Shown here: positions 53,518 through 62,563 of the stretch, in pieces
Position numbering within the stretch: position 1 is the stretch's first letter
Layout of the letters: each line of letters opens with the position of its first letter
Source of the DNA: JADCCX01 sp051649305
Lineage (GTDB): Bacteria > Pseudomonadota > Alphaproteobacteria > Rhizobiales > Beijerinckiaceae
Length of the DNA: 64,000 nucleotides
Assembly (NCBI GenBank): GCA_051649305.1
Contig: JBOFGV010000083.1
Location: forward strand, 62,001 to 126,000
Direction: 5' to 3'
The notes under the pieces: model-generated
The model's database searches: none
Seen by the model: only the letters and a program-made list of their open reading frames with translations
Told to the model about the DNA's origin: nothing
Position numbers and translations under genes: made by a program

Positions 53518-55122
53518 TCAACGTTGCACAGTGTGGAGGAAACCTCCAGGAACCTTGCCCATCTCGAACCAGGAGGAACGGATGGACTTGGCAAGCACCG
53601 CGACATTCGCTTCCTTGTCGACCAGACCCTGATAGGGATCGACACCGATCGATGAATAGACCTGCGCATAGGCACTCTGCCACTGGGCGTGGGCGAGGTC
53701 CGCACGGACGGATCCGATGAGATGATTCATCTGCTCGCGCAGCACGGTCTGTTCAGACACTTTGCCCGCAGCAGCTTCTGCCCGCACCTGACGCAGGAGA
53801 TTGCCCTGCACGGCGAGGTAGGCATTGGCTACTTTCAGTTCATGGCCGGTATGACGGAACCTTGCAGAGGATGCATGCACCTGCGTCATCACCGCCATCG
53901 CAGCTGCCATGGCACGCTGGTCTATGACCTTGCCCTGAGCATCAATGGTGGCGGCCTTTTGCGGATAACGAATGATGTTGATCAGGTTCCAGCTGGCGCG
54001 AAGCCCCCAGCCTGCCCAATTGCCCTTGGTGAGGAAGGAGTTGCTGTCCATGTTCGCGCCAACGAAGGCGTTGATGCCCGGCAGAAGCTCCACCAGTGCC
54101 GCCTTCGCTTCTGTGCCGTTGATGCGCTGCTGCAGCATCAATTCACGAATTTCAGCCCGGTTCATCAAGGCGGTTTCCACCATGCGTGCGCCGGTACCCG
54201 GCAGTGCCAGAGCGCGCCGCCCGCGGTTTGGAGACACAAGCGCGAAGGCCGTGCCCGGCTCGATGTTCATGAGGGAAGCCAGCTGCACCTTGGCCGTGGA
54301 AAGCTCAGTTTCCATGCGGCGCACTTCTCGGTTGAGGTCAATCACCTCACGCTCGAAAGTGAGAACCGCGACGGGCGATGTGAGGCCCGAAGCGCGAAGC
54401 GCTGCGTTGGCGCGCTGCACCTGGCCGATCCGGCTCTCCATAACCGGAATCTGGCTGGCCAGACGCTCGGCTGCATAGGCACGCCAGTAAGCAGCACGCA
54501 CATCCTCGATAATGCGGTTGGCCACTTTGCGGCGGTTCTCTTCTGCAATCAGTGCGCGGTCTGCGGCCTGCTGGGCGCGCAGATAGGAGAGGCCAAAATC
54601 AAGCACGTTGTAGGAGAAGGTCAGATCACCCGATGTGCTCAGACGGTCCGAAGAGGTTGATGGTTCGAGGCTCTCGCGTCCAGTGATGATGGAGCGTGAT
54701 GAAGAGGAAGAGACAGAGTCACGGCCCGATGCGACACCTGACGCCACAAGCTTTGGCAGCATGTCCATCGAGGTCAAACGACTTTCCTCGATCCGGAGCG
54801 CTTCTTCAAAAACCGAGACACGCACGTCCAAGTTGTATTTCAGAGCGCGGGCCATGGCTTCGTGCATGTCGATCGACCGGTTGACAGGCTCCTGACCTGC
54901 GAACATATTGGCTTTCTTGTCCGCAACAAAAGAAGCCACCTCGCCCTGCTCCAGTGGAACTGGCGACACGGCACAGCCTGCGAGTGCAAGAGAAAAAGCG
55001 CATGATATCAAAAGATTATGCTTCTTTGCATTGTGCAGTTTCTTGACGATCGATGGACGGTGGCTTTCGCAACCAGCGTCTGTGGCGTTGGGGTGCAGCC
55101 CCTGTGTGTAAGTCCCGGTCAT
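53518..55122 (-). CDS. TolC-family outer-membrane lipoprotein
   Basis: The 534-residue protein carries a lipobox LAGC at 47-50 after a hydrophobic stretch, then a long helical body of the outer-membrane efflux type. The body includes MHEAMARALKYNLDVRVS, LTFSYNVLDFGLSYLRAQQA, and RAEIRELMLQQRINGTEAKAAL. Such proteins form trimeric channels through the outer membrane. ATG 55122 leaves 33 unusual residues before the signal sequence, so the true start may be a non-ATG codon near residue 25-30. It is the first gene of the export locus and its promoter must lie in the long gap upstream. Confidence 0.85.
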   Translation of the reverse strand: MTGTYTQGLHPNATDAGCESHRPSIVKKLHNAKKHNLLISCAFSLALAGCAVSPVPLEQGEVASFVADKKANMFAGQEPVNRSIDMHEAMARALKYNLDVRVSVFEEALRIEESRLTSMDMLPKLVASGVASGRDSVSSSSSRSIITGRESLEPSTSSDRLSTSGDLTFSYNVLDFGLSYLRAQQAADRALIAEENRRKVANRIIEDVRAAYWRAYAAERLASQIPVMESRIGQVQRANAALRASGLTSPVAVLTFEREVIDLNREVRRMETELSTAKVQLASLMNIEPGTAFALVSPNRGRRALALPGTGARMVETALMNRAEIRELMLQQRINGTEAKAALVELLPGINAFVGANMDSNSFLTKGNWAGWGLRASWNLINIIRYPQKAATIDAQGKVIDQRAMAAAMAVMTQVHASSARFRHTGHELKVANAYLAVQGNLLRQVRAEAAAGKVSEQTVLREQMNHLIGSVRADLAHAQWQSAYAQVYSSIGVDPYQGLVDKEANVAVLAKSIRSSWFEMGKVPGGFLHTVQR

Positions 55123-55716
55123 GCGTAACGTGCCCCTATCCAGCTTTTTCTGATCAGAGATTAATGCAATCTCTAGTTGTATTTAGGGATTAAACAGGCG
55201 TGTGTTAAAAAAAACTTAACAATCGGAGGGGGGTGTCCTGCAGGGCAGCTGTGTTAACTTTCAAAGCCCCGCAGAGACCAAAAGCACGCATTGAAGAAGG
55301 CACTCGACAACTGTCTGTAAGCAGGCAGAACTGCGCATACAGAGCACCCGGCGTAGCCTTCTGGCAGTGTCTGGTCTGCAGCATTTTCCGAAGCCAGGAA
55401 GCATGCCCTTGTAATTCTGCGTAGCATGCAGGCAGAACGTCTGCCGTATTATGTCCCATAGATGAGACATGACTCATCCCTCTTTTGAAAGGGCCCGTCA
55501 GACAATCAAGCCACTGTCGTGACCGCTATCCCGGCCGGGACGCAGCGTTGCTTTTTTCGAAACGGGTATAGTCCAGAATGACAACAGTCAGATTCACAAG
55601 GGATTCTGCTCACAGGTATCGAACAGCGGTGACAGTAGCCTGTTCCGGTCATTCAGGGGGATAGAATTAAACTTCGTGGACAGCTGATTCGGCATCTGGG
55701 CAGCGCCACAGGAAAC
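55123..55716. other. Long intergenic region (594 bp) upstream of the export locus
   Basis: I find no convincing gene here; a 90-codon minus-strand frame at 55205-55477 lacks a ribosome site and family features. The 100 bases nearest the TolC-like gene are AT-rich. They hold the inverted repeat AGAGATT/AATCTCT (55156-55174), a run of eight A bases (55207-55214) and three GTTAA/TTAAC motifs around 55204-55258. The export locus promoter is probably there. The remaining part toward recQ shows no clear hairpin with a T-run. Confidence 0.5.
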
Positions 55717-57594
55717 TCAGCGGCCCCAGAGTTCCTGCAAAAACACCTCGCCGTAATCCTCAAGCTTGCGCGTGCCAACACCGTTGATTTGCGCCATGGC
55801 ATCGAGATCATTGGGCTGCATCCGCACCATTTCAATCAATGTTCGGTCAGCAAAAATCATGAACGCGGCAACGCCCTGCTCGCGCGCCAGTGTGGCACGC
55901 AACCGGCGCAGACGCTGGAAGGCTGCTGACTCATCTTCGTCCAGTCCCTCAAATTGTTCGACACGGTTGCGGTCCCGTCTGGAAGAGCTATCCTGCCCGG
56001 CGGCAAAGGATTTCCTGTCTCGTGTCGGCCTCTCCCGCACAACAGGCGGTAGGTCTGCCCGCAGCATCACAGGGCTCTGCCCTTTAAGAATGGCAACGCC
56101 GCTGTCCGTGAGAGCAAGGCCCCCATGTTCATCGCGGTGGGCTATGGCTCCTGATGCAAACAACTGGCGAATGACTGACAGCCAGCTGCGGGCGGGTTTG
56201 TCCTTGCCTGCACCAAAGGTCTTGATCTGGTCATGACGGTTTTTGGTAACGGCAGCAGTGGCCGCACCTGTCAGCACATCAACCACATGGGCAGCGCCAA
56301 ACTGCTCCCCTGTGCGGTAGATGGCTGAAAGCGCCTTCTGCGCATCAATCAGGCCGTCATACAACCGCGAGCCTGATCCGCTGCAGAGATCACAACCCTG
56401 ACAATTGACCAGCTCCTCGCCAAAGTAGTTGAGCAAGGCGCGTCTGCGGCAGGAGGCGCTTTCAGCCAGCGCCACCATGCTGTTGAACCGGGCATGCTCG
56501 ATCTGATGCTGCGCCTCGCTGATATCTTTCTGGTCAATCTGGCTACGCCGGAAAGCGAAATCACTCATGCCGTAGAGCGTCAGCGTATCCGCCTTCAATC
56601 CGTCACGCCCCGCGCGCCCGATCTCCTGATAATAGCTCTCGATCGAGCCTGGCAGGTCCGCATGAATAACGAAGCGCACATCCGGTTTGTTCACACCCAT
56701 GCCAAAAGCAATGGTTGCGCAGACGATGACACCATCCTCAAGGTTGAAGCGATCCTGTGCAGCGCTGCGCACGCCTTGATCCAGCCCGGCATGATAGGCA
56801 ACGGCTGGATATCGCTTGTTGTTCAGCCAGTCTGCCAGTGTTTCGGTTTGTTTGCGGGAAGCACAATAGATGATGCCGGACTGACCCCTGCGGCGGGAAA
56901 GGAAAGCCTCTATCTGGCTTCTGGGTTTGTCCTTTGGCTCAAAGCGCAAGGTGAGGTTGGGGCGATCAAACCCGTGCACGAACAGACGCGGCGGCTTGTC
57001 AAACAACTGGGCAATGATGTCATCGCGCGTGGTGGCATCAGCCGTGGCCGTGAGCGCCAGCAACGGCGGTTTGCCCAGCGCCTGATGGGCGCGTTTGAGG
57101 CTGCGGTATTCCGGACGAAAATCGTGGCCCCACTGGGAAACGCAATGCGCCTCGTCAATCGCAAAACGGCTGACCCCAAGCTGGCCCAGCCGTTCTGCCA
57201 TGCCATCAACCGCCAGTCTTTCTGGAGAAACGAACAGCAGCCGCGGTTCCCCCGCGCGCAAGGCCCGCCAGGTGGCGGTGCTTTCCTCTTCTGACACGGT
57301 TGAATTGAGCGTAACCGCCGCAACACCCAGCACCTGCATCTGCTTCACCTGATCCCGCATGAGGGCGATCAGCGGCGGCACAACCACCGTCAGTTTGCCA
57401 TCCACCAGCGCGGGCAGCTGATAGCACATCGACTTTCCAGACCCCGTCGGCATGACCGCAAAGACATCCTCGCCTGCAAGCACAGCGGCGATGACATCTT
57501 CCTGTCCGGATCGGAATTGATCATATCCGAAAATCTGCTTCAGAACGGGTCTGGCCAGCGCAAGCGCCTGGGCAGAATCAATCAGGTTTGGCAT
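55717..57594 (-). CDS. recQ: ATP-dependent DNA helicase RecQ
   Basis: The 625-residue protein has the full helicase set: Walker A PTGSGKS at 49-55, DEAH followed by the RecQ aromatic loop (DEAHCVSQWGHDFRPEY), and motif VI QEIGRAGRDG. A RecQ-C zinc site (CRRRALL, CQGCDLC) follows. The C-terminal HRDC domain is at about 540-620. RecQ unwinds recombination and replication intermediates. Length is typical. It is transcribed after zwf with a 96-base gap and appears unrelated in function to its neighbours. Confidence 0.97.
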   Translation of the reverse strand: MPNLIDSAQALALARPVLKQIFGYDQFRSGQEDVIAAVLAGEDVFAVMPTGSGKSMCYQLPALVDGKLTVVVPPLIALMRDQVKQMQVLGVAAVTLNSTVSEEESTATWRALRAGEPRLLFVSPERLAVDGMAERLGQLGVSRFAIDEAHCVSQWGHDFRPEYRSLKRAHQALGKPPLLALTATADATTRDDIIAQLFDKPPRLFVHGFDRPNLTLRFEPKDKPRSQIEAFLSRRRGQSGIIYCASRKQTETLADWLNNKRYPAVAYHAGLDQGVRSAAQDRFNLEDGVIVCATIAFGMGVNKPDVRFVIHADLPGSIESYYQEIGRAGRDGLKADTLTLYGMSDFAFRRSQIDQKDISEAQHQIEHARFNSMVALAESASCRRRALLNYFGEELVNCQGCDLCSGSGSRLYDGLIDAQKALSAIYRTGEQFGAAHVVDVLTGAATAAVTKNRHDQIKTFGAGKDKPARSWLSVIRQLFASGAIAHRDEHGGLALTDSGVAILKGQSPVMLRADLPPVVRERPTRDRKSFAAGQDSSSRRDRNRVEQFEGLDEDESAAFQRLRRLRATLAREQGVAAFMIFADRTLIEMVRMQPNDLDAMAQINGVGTRKLEDYGEVFLQELWGR

Positions 57595-57623
57595 GCCCGG
57601 GGATAAAGGTTCACAGCCCGCTC

Positions 57624-57642
57624 ATGCAAGAGAAGCTTGCAT
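57624..57642. promoter_or_regulatory. Perfect palindrome between zwf and recQ
   Basis: ATGCAAG and CTTGCAT form a 7-bp inverted repeat around a 5-base centre, 30 bases before the recQ start. There is no T-run on the minus strand. It may be an operator in the recQ promoter or a weak hairpin after zwf. Confidence 0.35.
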
Positions 57643-57690
57643 CAACTCCCTGAAGTGTTCCGGCTCCCGCGCGAAAGGGACGACAGACCA

Positions 57691-59196
57691 TCAATGCCCA
57701 TTGCCGTTGAGATCAACCGGATCGTACCAGCTGCGCCCGTCCCGCTCGATCAGGGCGATAGCCTGCGATGGTCCGTTCTGTCCGGCAGAATAGCGATGCG
57801 GTGTGGTGTACCGCTGCCGCCAGCCGTCCGTAATCGGATCAATGAAAGCCCATGCGGCCTCCACCTCGTCGCGGCGCATGAACAGGGTCTGCTGGCCACG
57901 CAGCACATCAGTCAGCAGCCGCTCGTAGGCATCTGGCGAACGCCCGCTGAATGCCGTGCCAAAGCGCAGGTCCAGCTCTGTCTCGCGCAGACGCAGACGA
58001 CCGGAACCGGGGATCTTCGCCATGGTCACAAACTTCACGCCGTCGTCAGGCTGAAGGCGCAGGATCAGACGGTTGGGGGCCAATGCACCATCATCGCCAA
58101 GGGGCGCAAAGATGGAATGCGGCACAGGCTTGAAGGTGATGACGATTTCAGAAAAACGATCCGCCATGCGCTTGCCTGTGCGCAGATAGAAAGGCACGCC
58201 TGCCCAGCGCCAGGTATCGATCTCGGCCTTGAGGGCCACAAAGGTTTCAACCTTGCTTTCGCGGCCCAGTTCTTCCTCATAGCCCTTCACGGCAACACCG
58301 TTCGATGATCCTGCACGGTAGAGGCCACGGACCGTGTTGGTCTGCACATCTGATACTGTGATAGGCCTGAGTGCCCTGAGCACCCGCACCTTCTCATCGC
58401 GGATCGCATCGGAATCCAGCGTGTTGGGCGGCTCCATCGCCACAAGGCACATCAGCTGCAGAAGGTGGTTCTGCACCATGTCCCGCAAAGCGCCTGCTCC
58501 TTCATAATAGCCGGCGCGGGATTCCAGCCCCACCTGTTCAGCCACCGTTATCTGCACATGGTCGATATCAGCGTTTGACCACAGCTTGCCAAACAGCGTG
58601 TTGGCAAAGCGCAGCACGAGGAGGTTCTGCACCGTTTCCTTGCCGAGGTAATGGTCAATCCGGTAAGTCTGCTTTTCGCTGAAGACCTTGCCAACCGCAT
58701 CCATGATGGCAGTTGCTGAGGCAAGATCATGCCCAATGGGTTTTTCAACCACGATGCGTGAGCCGGGAATGGCGAGGCCAGAATCCGCCAGCATGGCGCA
58801 GGCCCGCGCATAATAGGCAGGCGCAATGGAAAGATAGAAAGCGCGCGTGCGGGCTGATCCTTTCAGCGCATCAGCCAACGCAGCGATGCTGTCAGCAACC
58901 TCGAAATCAACGTTGTAATACCGGACCTTGCGCAGGAAGGCCTCTATGCCTGAAACCGGCGCGCCGGTTTTGGCAAGGATGATTTCAAGCTGCCTGTGAA
59001 AGGCATCATCATCCATCTGCGTGCGCCCCACAGCATGGATGAGCGACGATTCAGGCAACACGCCTTCCATGTCGCGCTGCAGAAGCGCCGGAAACAACTT
59101 GCGGCCCGCAAGGTCTCCCGTCGCGCCAAAAAGCACCAGATCAAAATCGGGAACCGGGCTGCGGCCCGGATCAAGTTGCGCTGCTTCTGGACTCAC
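57691..59196 (-). CDS. zwf: Glucose-6-phosphate 1-dehydrogenase
   Basis: The 501-residue protein has the N-terminal nucleotide motif LVLFGATGDLAGRKLFPAL, the active-site RIDHYLGKE with its substrate-binding lysine and catalytic histidine, and LRTGKRMADR downstream. It oxidises glucose-6-phosphate to 6-phosphogluconolactone. It starts at GTG 59196, overlapping the TGA of an ABC ATPase gene (GTGA), so translation is coupled to a transporter. Unlike most alphaproteobacterial zwf genes, it is not followed by pgl and edd; recQ comes next. It may be a second copy dedicated to imported sugar phosphate. Confidence 0.96.
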   Translation of the reverse strand: MSPEAAQLDPGRSPVPDFDLVLFGATGDLAGRKLFPALLQRDMEGVLPESSLIHAVGRTQMDDDAFHRQLEIILAKTGAPVSGIEAFLRKVRYYNVDFEVADSIAALADALKGSARTRAFYLSIAPAYYARACAMLADSGLAIPGSRIVVEKPIGHDLASATAIMDAVGKVFSEKQTYRIDHYLGKETVQNLLVLRFANTLFGKLWSNADIDHVQITVAEQVGLESRAGYYEGAGALRDMVQNHLLQLMCLVAMEPPNTLDSDAIRDEKVRVLRALRPITVSDVQTNTVRGLYRAGSSNGVAVKGYEEELGRESKVETFVALKAEIDTWRWAGVPFYLRTGKRMADRFSEIVITFKPVPHSIFAPLGDDGALAPNRLILRLQPDDGVKFVTMAKIPGSGRLRLRETELDLRFGTAFSGRSPDAYERLLTDVLRGQQTLFMRRDEVEAAWAFIDPITDGWRQRYTTPHRYSAGQNGPSQAIALIERDGRSWYDPVDLNGNGH

Positions 59197-60269
59197 GGTC
59201 TCACCAGAATGACACCGTCATCGGCGAAGGAAACACCCACAGTATCACCCGCCATCTTGCGGTTGAGACGATCCGGCGCAATCACGAACAAATCGCCGAG
59301 TTCGGTCTTCACGGTGTATTCCGTGCTCGCGCCCATATAGGTGGATTTCAGGATTGTTCCGGGAATGCTCTGGTTGCGCAGGCCTTTGCCTGCATCACTG
59401 ATGAGGATGGCTTCCGGCCTGATGACAACATCAGCCTCGCCTGCACCAAGCCCGTTGGCAGGCAGATCGCGCTTCAACCCGCCAAGGGACAGACGTGCGG
59501 AGTCACCTGAGACGGCTTCAACCATGCCCTTCACCGTGTTGGCCTCGCCCATGAAGCTGGCGACAAAAACCGTGTTGGGAAAACGGTAAAGCTCGGTTGG
59601 GCTGCCAGCCTGCGCGATGCCTGCGTTGCGCATCACCACGATCTTGTCCGACACTGCCATGGCTTCTGACTGATCATGCGTGACATAGACAACCGTGACG
59701 CCAAGACGTTGTTGAAGCGCGCGGATTTCCTCGCGCATCGAACGACGCAACCGCGCATCAAGGTTGGAAAGTGGCTCATCGAACAAAAGCACATCCGGCT
59801 TCAGCACCAGTGCGCGCGCCACCGCCACACGCTGCTGCTGGCCGCCCGACATTTCCGATGGCAGGCGCGGACCAAAGCCCGCGAGGCCCACGGTGCCAAG
59901 GGCATCCTGCGCCAGCACATGCGCATCAGCCTTCTTCATGCCCGAAGACACAAGGCCGTAGGACACATTATCAAGCACACTCATGTGCGGAAAAAGGGCA
60001 TAGCTCTGGAACACCATCGAGACATTGCGCTCGCCAGCTGACAGTGTTGTGACATCCTTGTCGCCGATGAACAGTTTGCCTTCGGTTGATTGTTCGAGGC
60101 CCGCAATCATGCGCAGCAAGGTGGTCTTGCCGCAGCCTGATGGACCAAGCAGCGTCACCAGCGATCCGCCTTCAATCACCAGATCAAGCGGCTTCACCGC
60201 CTGCACAGCGCCGTAACGCTTGCCAATACCTTGCAGGCGAACTTCCGCCCCTGATTTTGTTGCACTCAT
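59193..60269 (-). CDS. FbpC/AfuC-like ABC transporter ATPase
   Basis: The 358-residue ATPase has Walker A GPSGCGKTT, signature MSGGQQQRVAVARAL, Walker B VLLFDEP and switch VTHDQSEAM. A C-terminal TOBE-like regulatory domain starts at about 240. It belongs to the iron/spermidine/sugar-phosphate branch. ATG 60269 (MSATKSG) follows the permease stop by 2 bases with AGGAG upstream; a frame to 60395 is rejected. Its end overlaps zwf. Confidence 0.92.
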   Translation of the reverse strand: MSATKSGAEVRLQGIGKRYGAVQAVKPLDLVIEGGSLVTLLGPSGCGKTTLLRMIAGLEQSTEGKLFIGDKDVTTLSAGERNVSMVFQSYALFPHMSVLDNVSYGLVSSGMKKADAHVLAQDALGTVGLAGFGPRLPSEMSGGQQQRVAVARALVLKPDVLLFDEPLSNLDARLRRSMREEIRALQQRLGVTVVYVTHDQSEAMAVSDKIVVMRNAGIAQAGSPTELYRFPNTVFVASFMGEANTVKGMVEAVSGDSARLSLGGLKRDLPANGLGAGEADVVIRPEAILISDAGKGLRNQSIPGTILKSTYMGASTEYTVKTELGDLFVIAPDRLNRKMAGDTVGVSFADDGVILVRP

Positions 60270-60271
60270 GA

Positions 60272-62518
60272 TCAGGCTCCTGCCGATGCGGGTTGTGGAA
60301 CTGCGCCGCCGGAACGCCTTCCGAGTTTTCTGTTGCCAACGAGAAGCTGGATCAATCCGATGGCCAGCATCATGATGAGGATGAGCACCGTGCAATAGGC
60401 AATGGCGATGCCGTAGTCACCGTTGATGGCGCGGTTGATGATGAACACCGTCGCCATTTCATACTGTGCCGAGACGAGGAAGATGACGGCAGACACTGTC
60501 GTCATGGCTCGCACGAAGGAATAGATCAGCGCCGTGACAATGGCAGGCTTGAGCAACGGCAACACCACGGTGGTAAGCGCCCGGAAGGTGGAGGCACGCA
60601 AGGTGATCGCGGCTTCGTCCAAGCTCTTATCCAGCTGGCTCATCGAGGCCATGCCGGAGCGCACGCCCACTGGCAGGTTGCGGAAGACAAAGCAGATGAT
60701 CAGGATGATGCCAGTTCCGGTGATCTCGATCGGCGGAATGTTGTAGGTGAGGATATAGGCCACACCGATGACCGTGCCCGGCACGCAGAAGGTCAGCATC
60801 AGGGCAAACTCCAGCATGGTTTTGCCCTTGAAGGTCTGGCGGGAGAGCACCCATGCTGCCAGCAGGCCGATGGTTGCTGTGATGGGTGCAGCAATGGCCG
60901 CCATCTTGATGGTCGTGAAGAACGAGCCCCAGGCCGCCCCTGTCCAGAGCAGGCCGTTGAGGCCCCACTCCAGCGAGAAGGCTCGCTCGAAATGGGAGAG
61001 CGTTGGTGTCCAGTCACGGCCCCATACTTTCACAAAGCCACCGGCCAGCGCCAGCACATAGACAAAGATGGTGAGAGCAGCCCAAGGCAGGGCCACACAG
61101 AAAGCGGCGTTTGATACAGCCCTTGGCAAAGGTGTTGGCAGGCCAGAATCACCCTTGCCGCTCATCGAAACGTAAGAAGCGCGGCCCAGCACCTTGCGCT
61201 GGATAATGAAGGCGACGAGCGCAAAGACCAGCAGGATCATGGCAAGCGTGCCTGCGCGTCCGAAGTCAGCCTGAGCGCCGACAACCGCAAAGAAGATTTC
61301 TGTCGACAGCACACCGAAGGAACCACCGAGCAGGATGGGGTTGCCGAAATCCGCGAGGCTCTCAACGAACACCACCAGCCAGGCGTTGGTCAGGCCCGGG
61401 CGCATCAGAGGCAGAGTGACAGAGGAGAAGGTGCGCATGCGGTCAGCCCGCAGGGTTTGCGAGGCTTCTTCCATCGTGGGCGATATGCCCTGCACCACGC
61501 CGATCAGCACCAGAAACGCCGTGGGCGTGAAGGAGAACACCTGCGCCAGCCAGACGCCATTGAAACCATAGATCCAGCGGCCAAGCTCAATGCCAAACAG
61601 GGCATTGACCCACTGATTGATGAGGCCTGAGCGACCGAAGATCAGGATAAGGCCAAGACCAATGACGAAGGGCGGCGTGATGATGGGCAGAACCGTGAGC
61701 AGGCGCAGCGGCTTCTTCAGACGGAAGCCGGTGCGCGTCACAACAAGCGCGAAGGACAGGCCAAGGATTGTGCAGGCCGTGGCGGTGGAGAGCCCAAGCG
61801 CCAGTGTGTTCCAGGCGACACCGCAGGACGCGCGCGAATACACGCAGGCCATGCCCCATACTTTGGGGTGAAACATGCGTTCCATGAAAGCGGCTGCGAA
61901 TGTCATGTCAGCGGGCGGCAACAGGGCCTGCCCCAGAATGGTGGCCACCGGCCAGACCGTGAAGAGCGCAATGGAGGCCACCAGCAATCCAACGGACCCT
62001 GCTACAAAGCGGTCTCCGCCAAACAGGCCCCTGAGCGCCAGACCTGTTGTCGTCAGCGCCGCAAAAGAAGCAAAGGCAATGGCACCACCAAGGCCAATCC
62101 CGAACTGGCGGTCATCCATGGCTCCAAAGATTTTTTCGAGAGCAGGATAACTCCAGCCACGCACGCCAATGAACCAGCCTTGCAGAATGATGGCGGCAAG
62201 GCCTAGCAATCCTGCCGTCAGCAGGATCGTACCTCTGACGTGCCGCGTCGATTCCATGCGCAGGCCAAACGGTGCGATGAGCAATGCCAGGACAACTGGC
62301 CAGAACCAGAAGCGCTTGGCAAAGACCGCCTGCCCCAACGCGCTGGCTGCATCAGCATCGCCTGCGAAGAGCGCAAAAATGCCTGTGATGGAAAGCCCAT
62401 CTTGCTGCATGTGCCAGGGCAGAATGCAGACAGCAATGGCTGCAGCCACCACCCACCAGAGTGCGGGATCAAACCGCTTCACCGAAGGAGCTGAAGGAAG
62501 GGTGATGGCAGCAGACAT
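60272..62518 (-). CDS. FbpB/AfuB-like double-length ABC transporter permease
   Basis: The 748-residue protein contains two fused permease units with about 12 or more membrane segments. The EAA-like loops are MEEASQTLRADRMRTFSSVTLP in the first unit and LDEAAITLRASTFRALTTVVLP in the second. Such double permeases form the whole channel of ferric-type and hexose-phosphate-type (AfuB) importers. It is cotranscribed with the ATPase and zwf downstream and with the binding-protein gene 45 bases upstream. Ligand choice is not readable from this subunit. Confidence 0.92.
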   Translation of the reverse strand: MSAAITLPSAPSVKRFDPALWWVVAAAIAVCILPWHMQQDGLSITGIFALFAGDADAASALGQAVFAKRFWFWPVVLALLIAPFGLRMESTRHVRGTILLTAGLLGLAAIILQGWFIGVRGWSYPALEKIFGAMDDRQFGIGLGGAIAFASFAALTTTGLALRGLFGGDRFVAGSVGLLVASIALFTVWPVATILGQALLPPADMTFAAAFMERMFHPKVWGMACVYSRASCGVAWNTLALGLSTATACTILGLSFALVVTRTGFRLKKPLRLLTVLPIITPPFVIGLGLILIFGRSGLINQWVNALFGIELGRWIYGFNGVWLAQVFSFTPTAFLVLIGVVQGISPTMEEASQTLRADRMRTFSSVTLPLMRPGLTNAWLVVFVESLADFGNPILLGGSFGVLSTEIFFAVVGAQADFGRAGTLAMILLVFALVAFIIQRKVLGRASYVSMSGKGDSGLPTPLPRAVSNAAFCVALPWAALTIFVYVLALAGGFVKVWGRDWTPTLSHFERAFSLEWGLNGLLWTGAAWGSFFTTIKMAAIAAPITATIGLLAAWVLSRQTFKGKTMLEFALMLTFCVPGTVIGVAYILTYNIPPIEITGTGIILIICFVFRNLPVGVRSGMASMSQLDKSLDEAAITLRASTFRALTTVVLPLLKPAIVTALIYSFVRAMTTVSAVIFLVSAQYEMATVFIINRAINGDYGIAIAYCTVLILIMMLAIGLIQLLVGNRKLGRRSGGAVPQPASAGA

Positions 62519-62563
62519 GGAACTATACTTTCAACAGAATTATCCGCAACTGAACGAGACAGG

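Noticed and set aside
41723..55122. Standard type I secretion system
   Set aside because: There is no ABC ATPase gene in the locus, and the giant protein shows no RTX nonapeptides or recognisable C-terminal secretion tail.
55205..55477. 90-codon minus-strand open frame in the long intergenic gap
   Set aside because: No ribosome site, no conserved pattern, and it overlaps the likely promoter region of the TolC-like gene.
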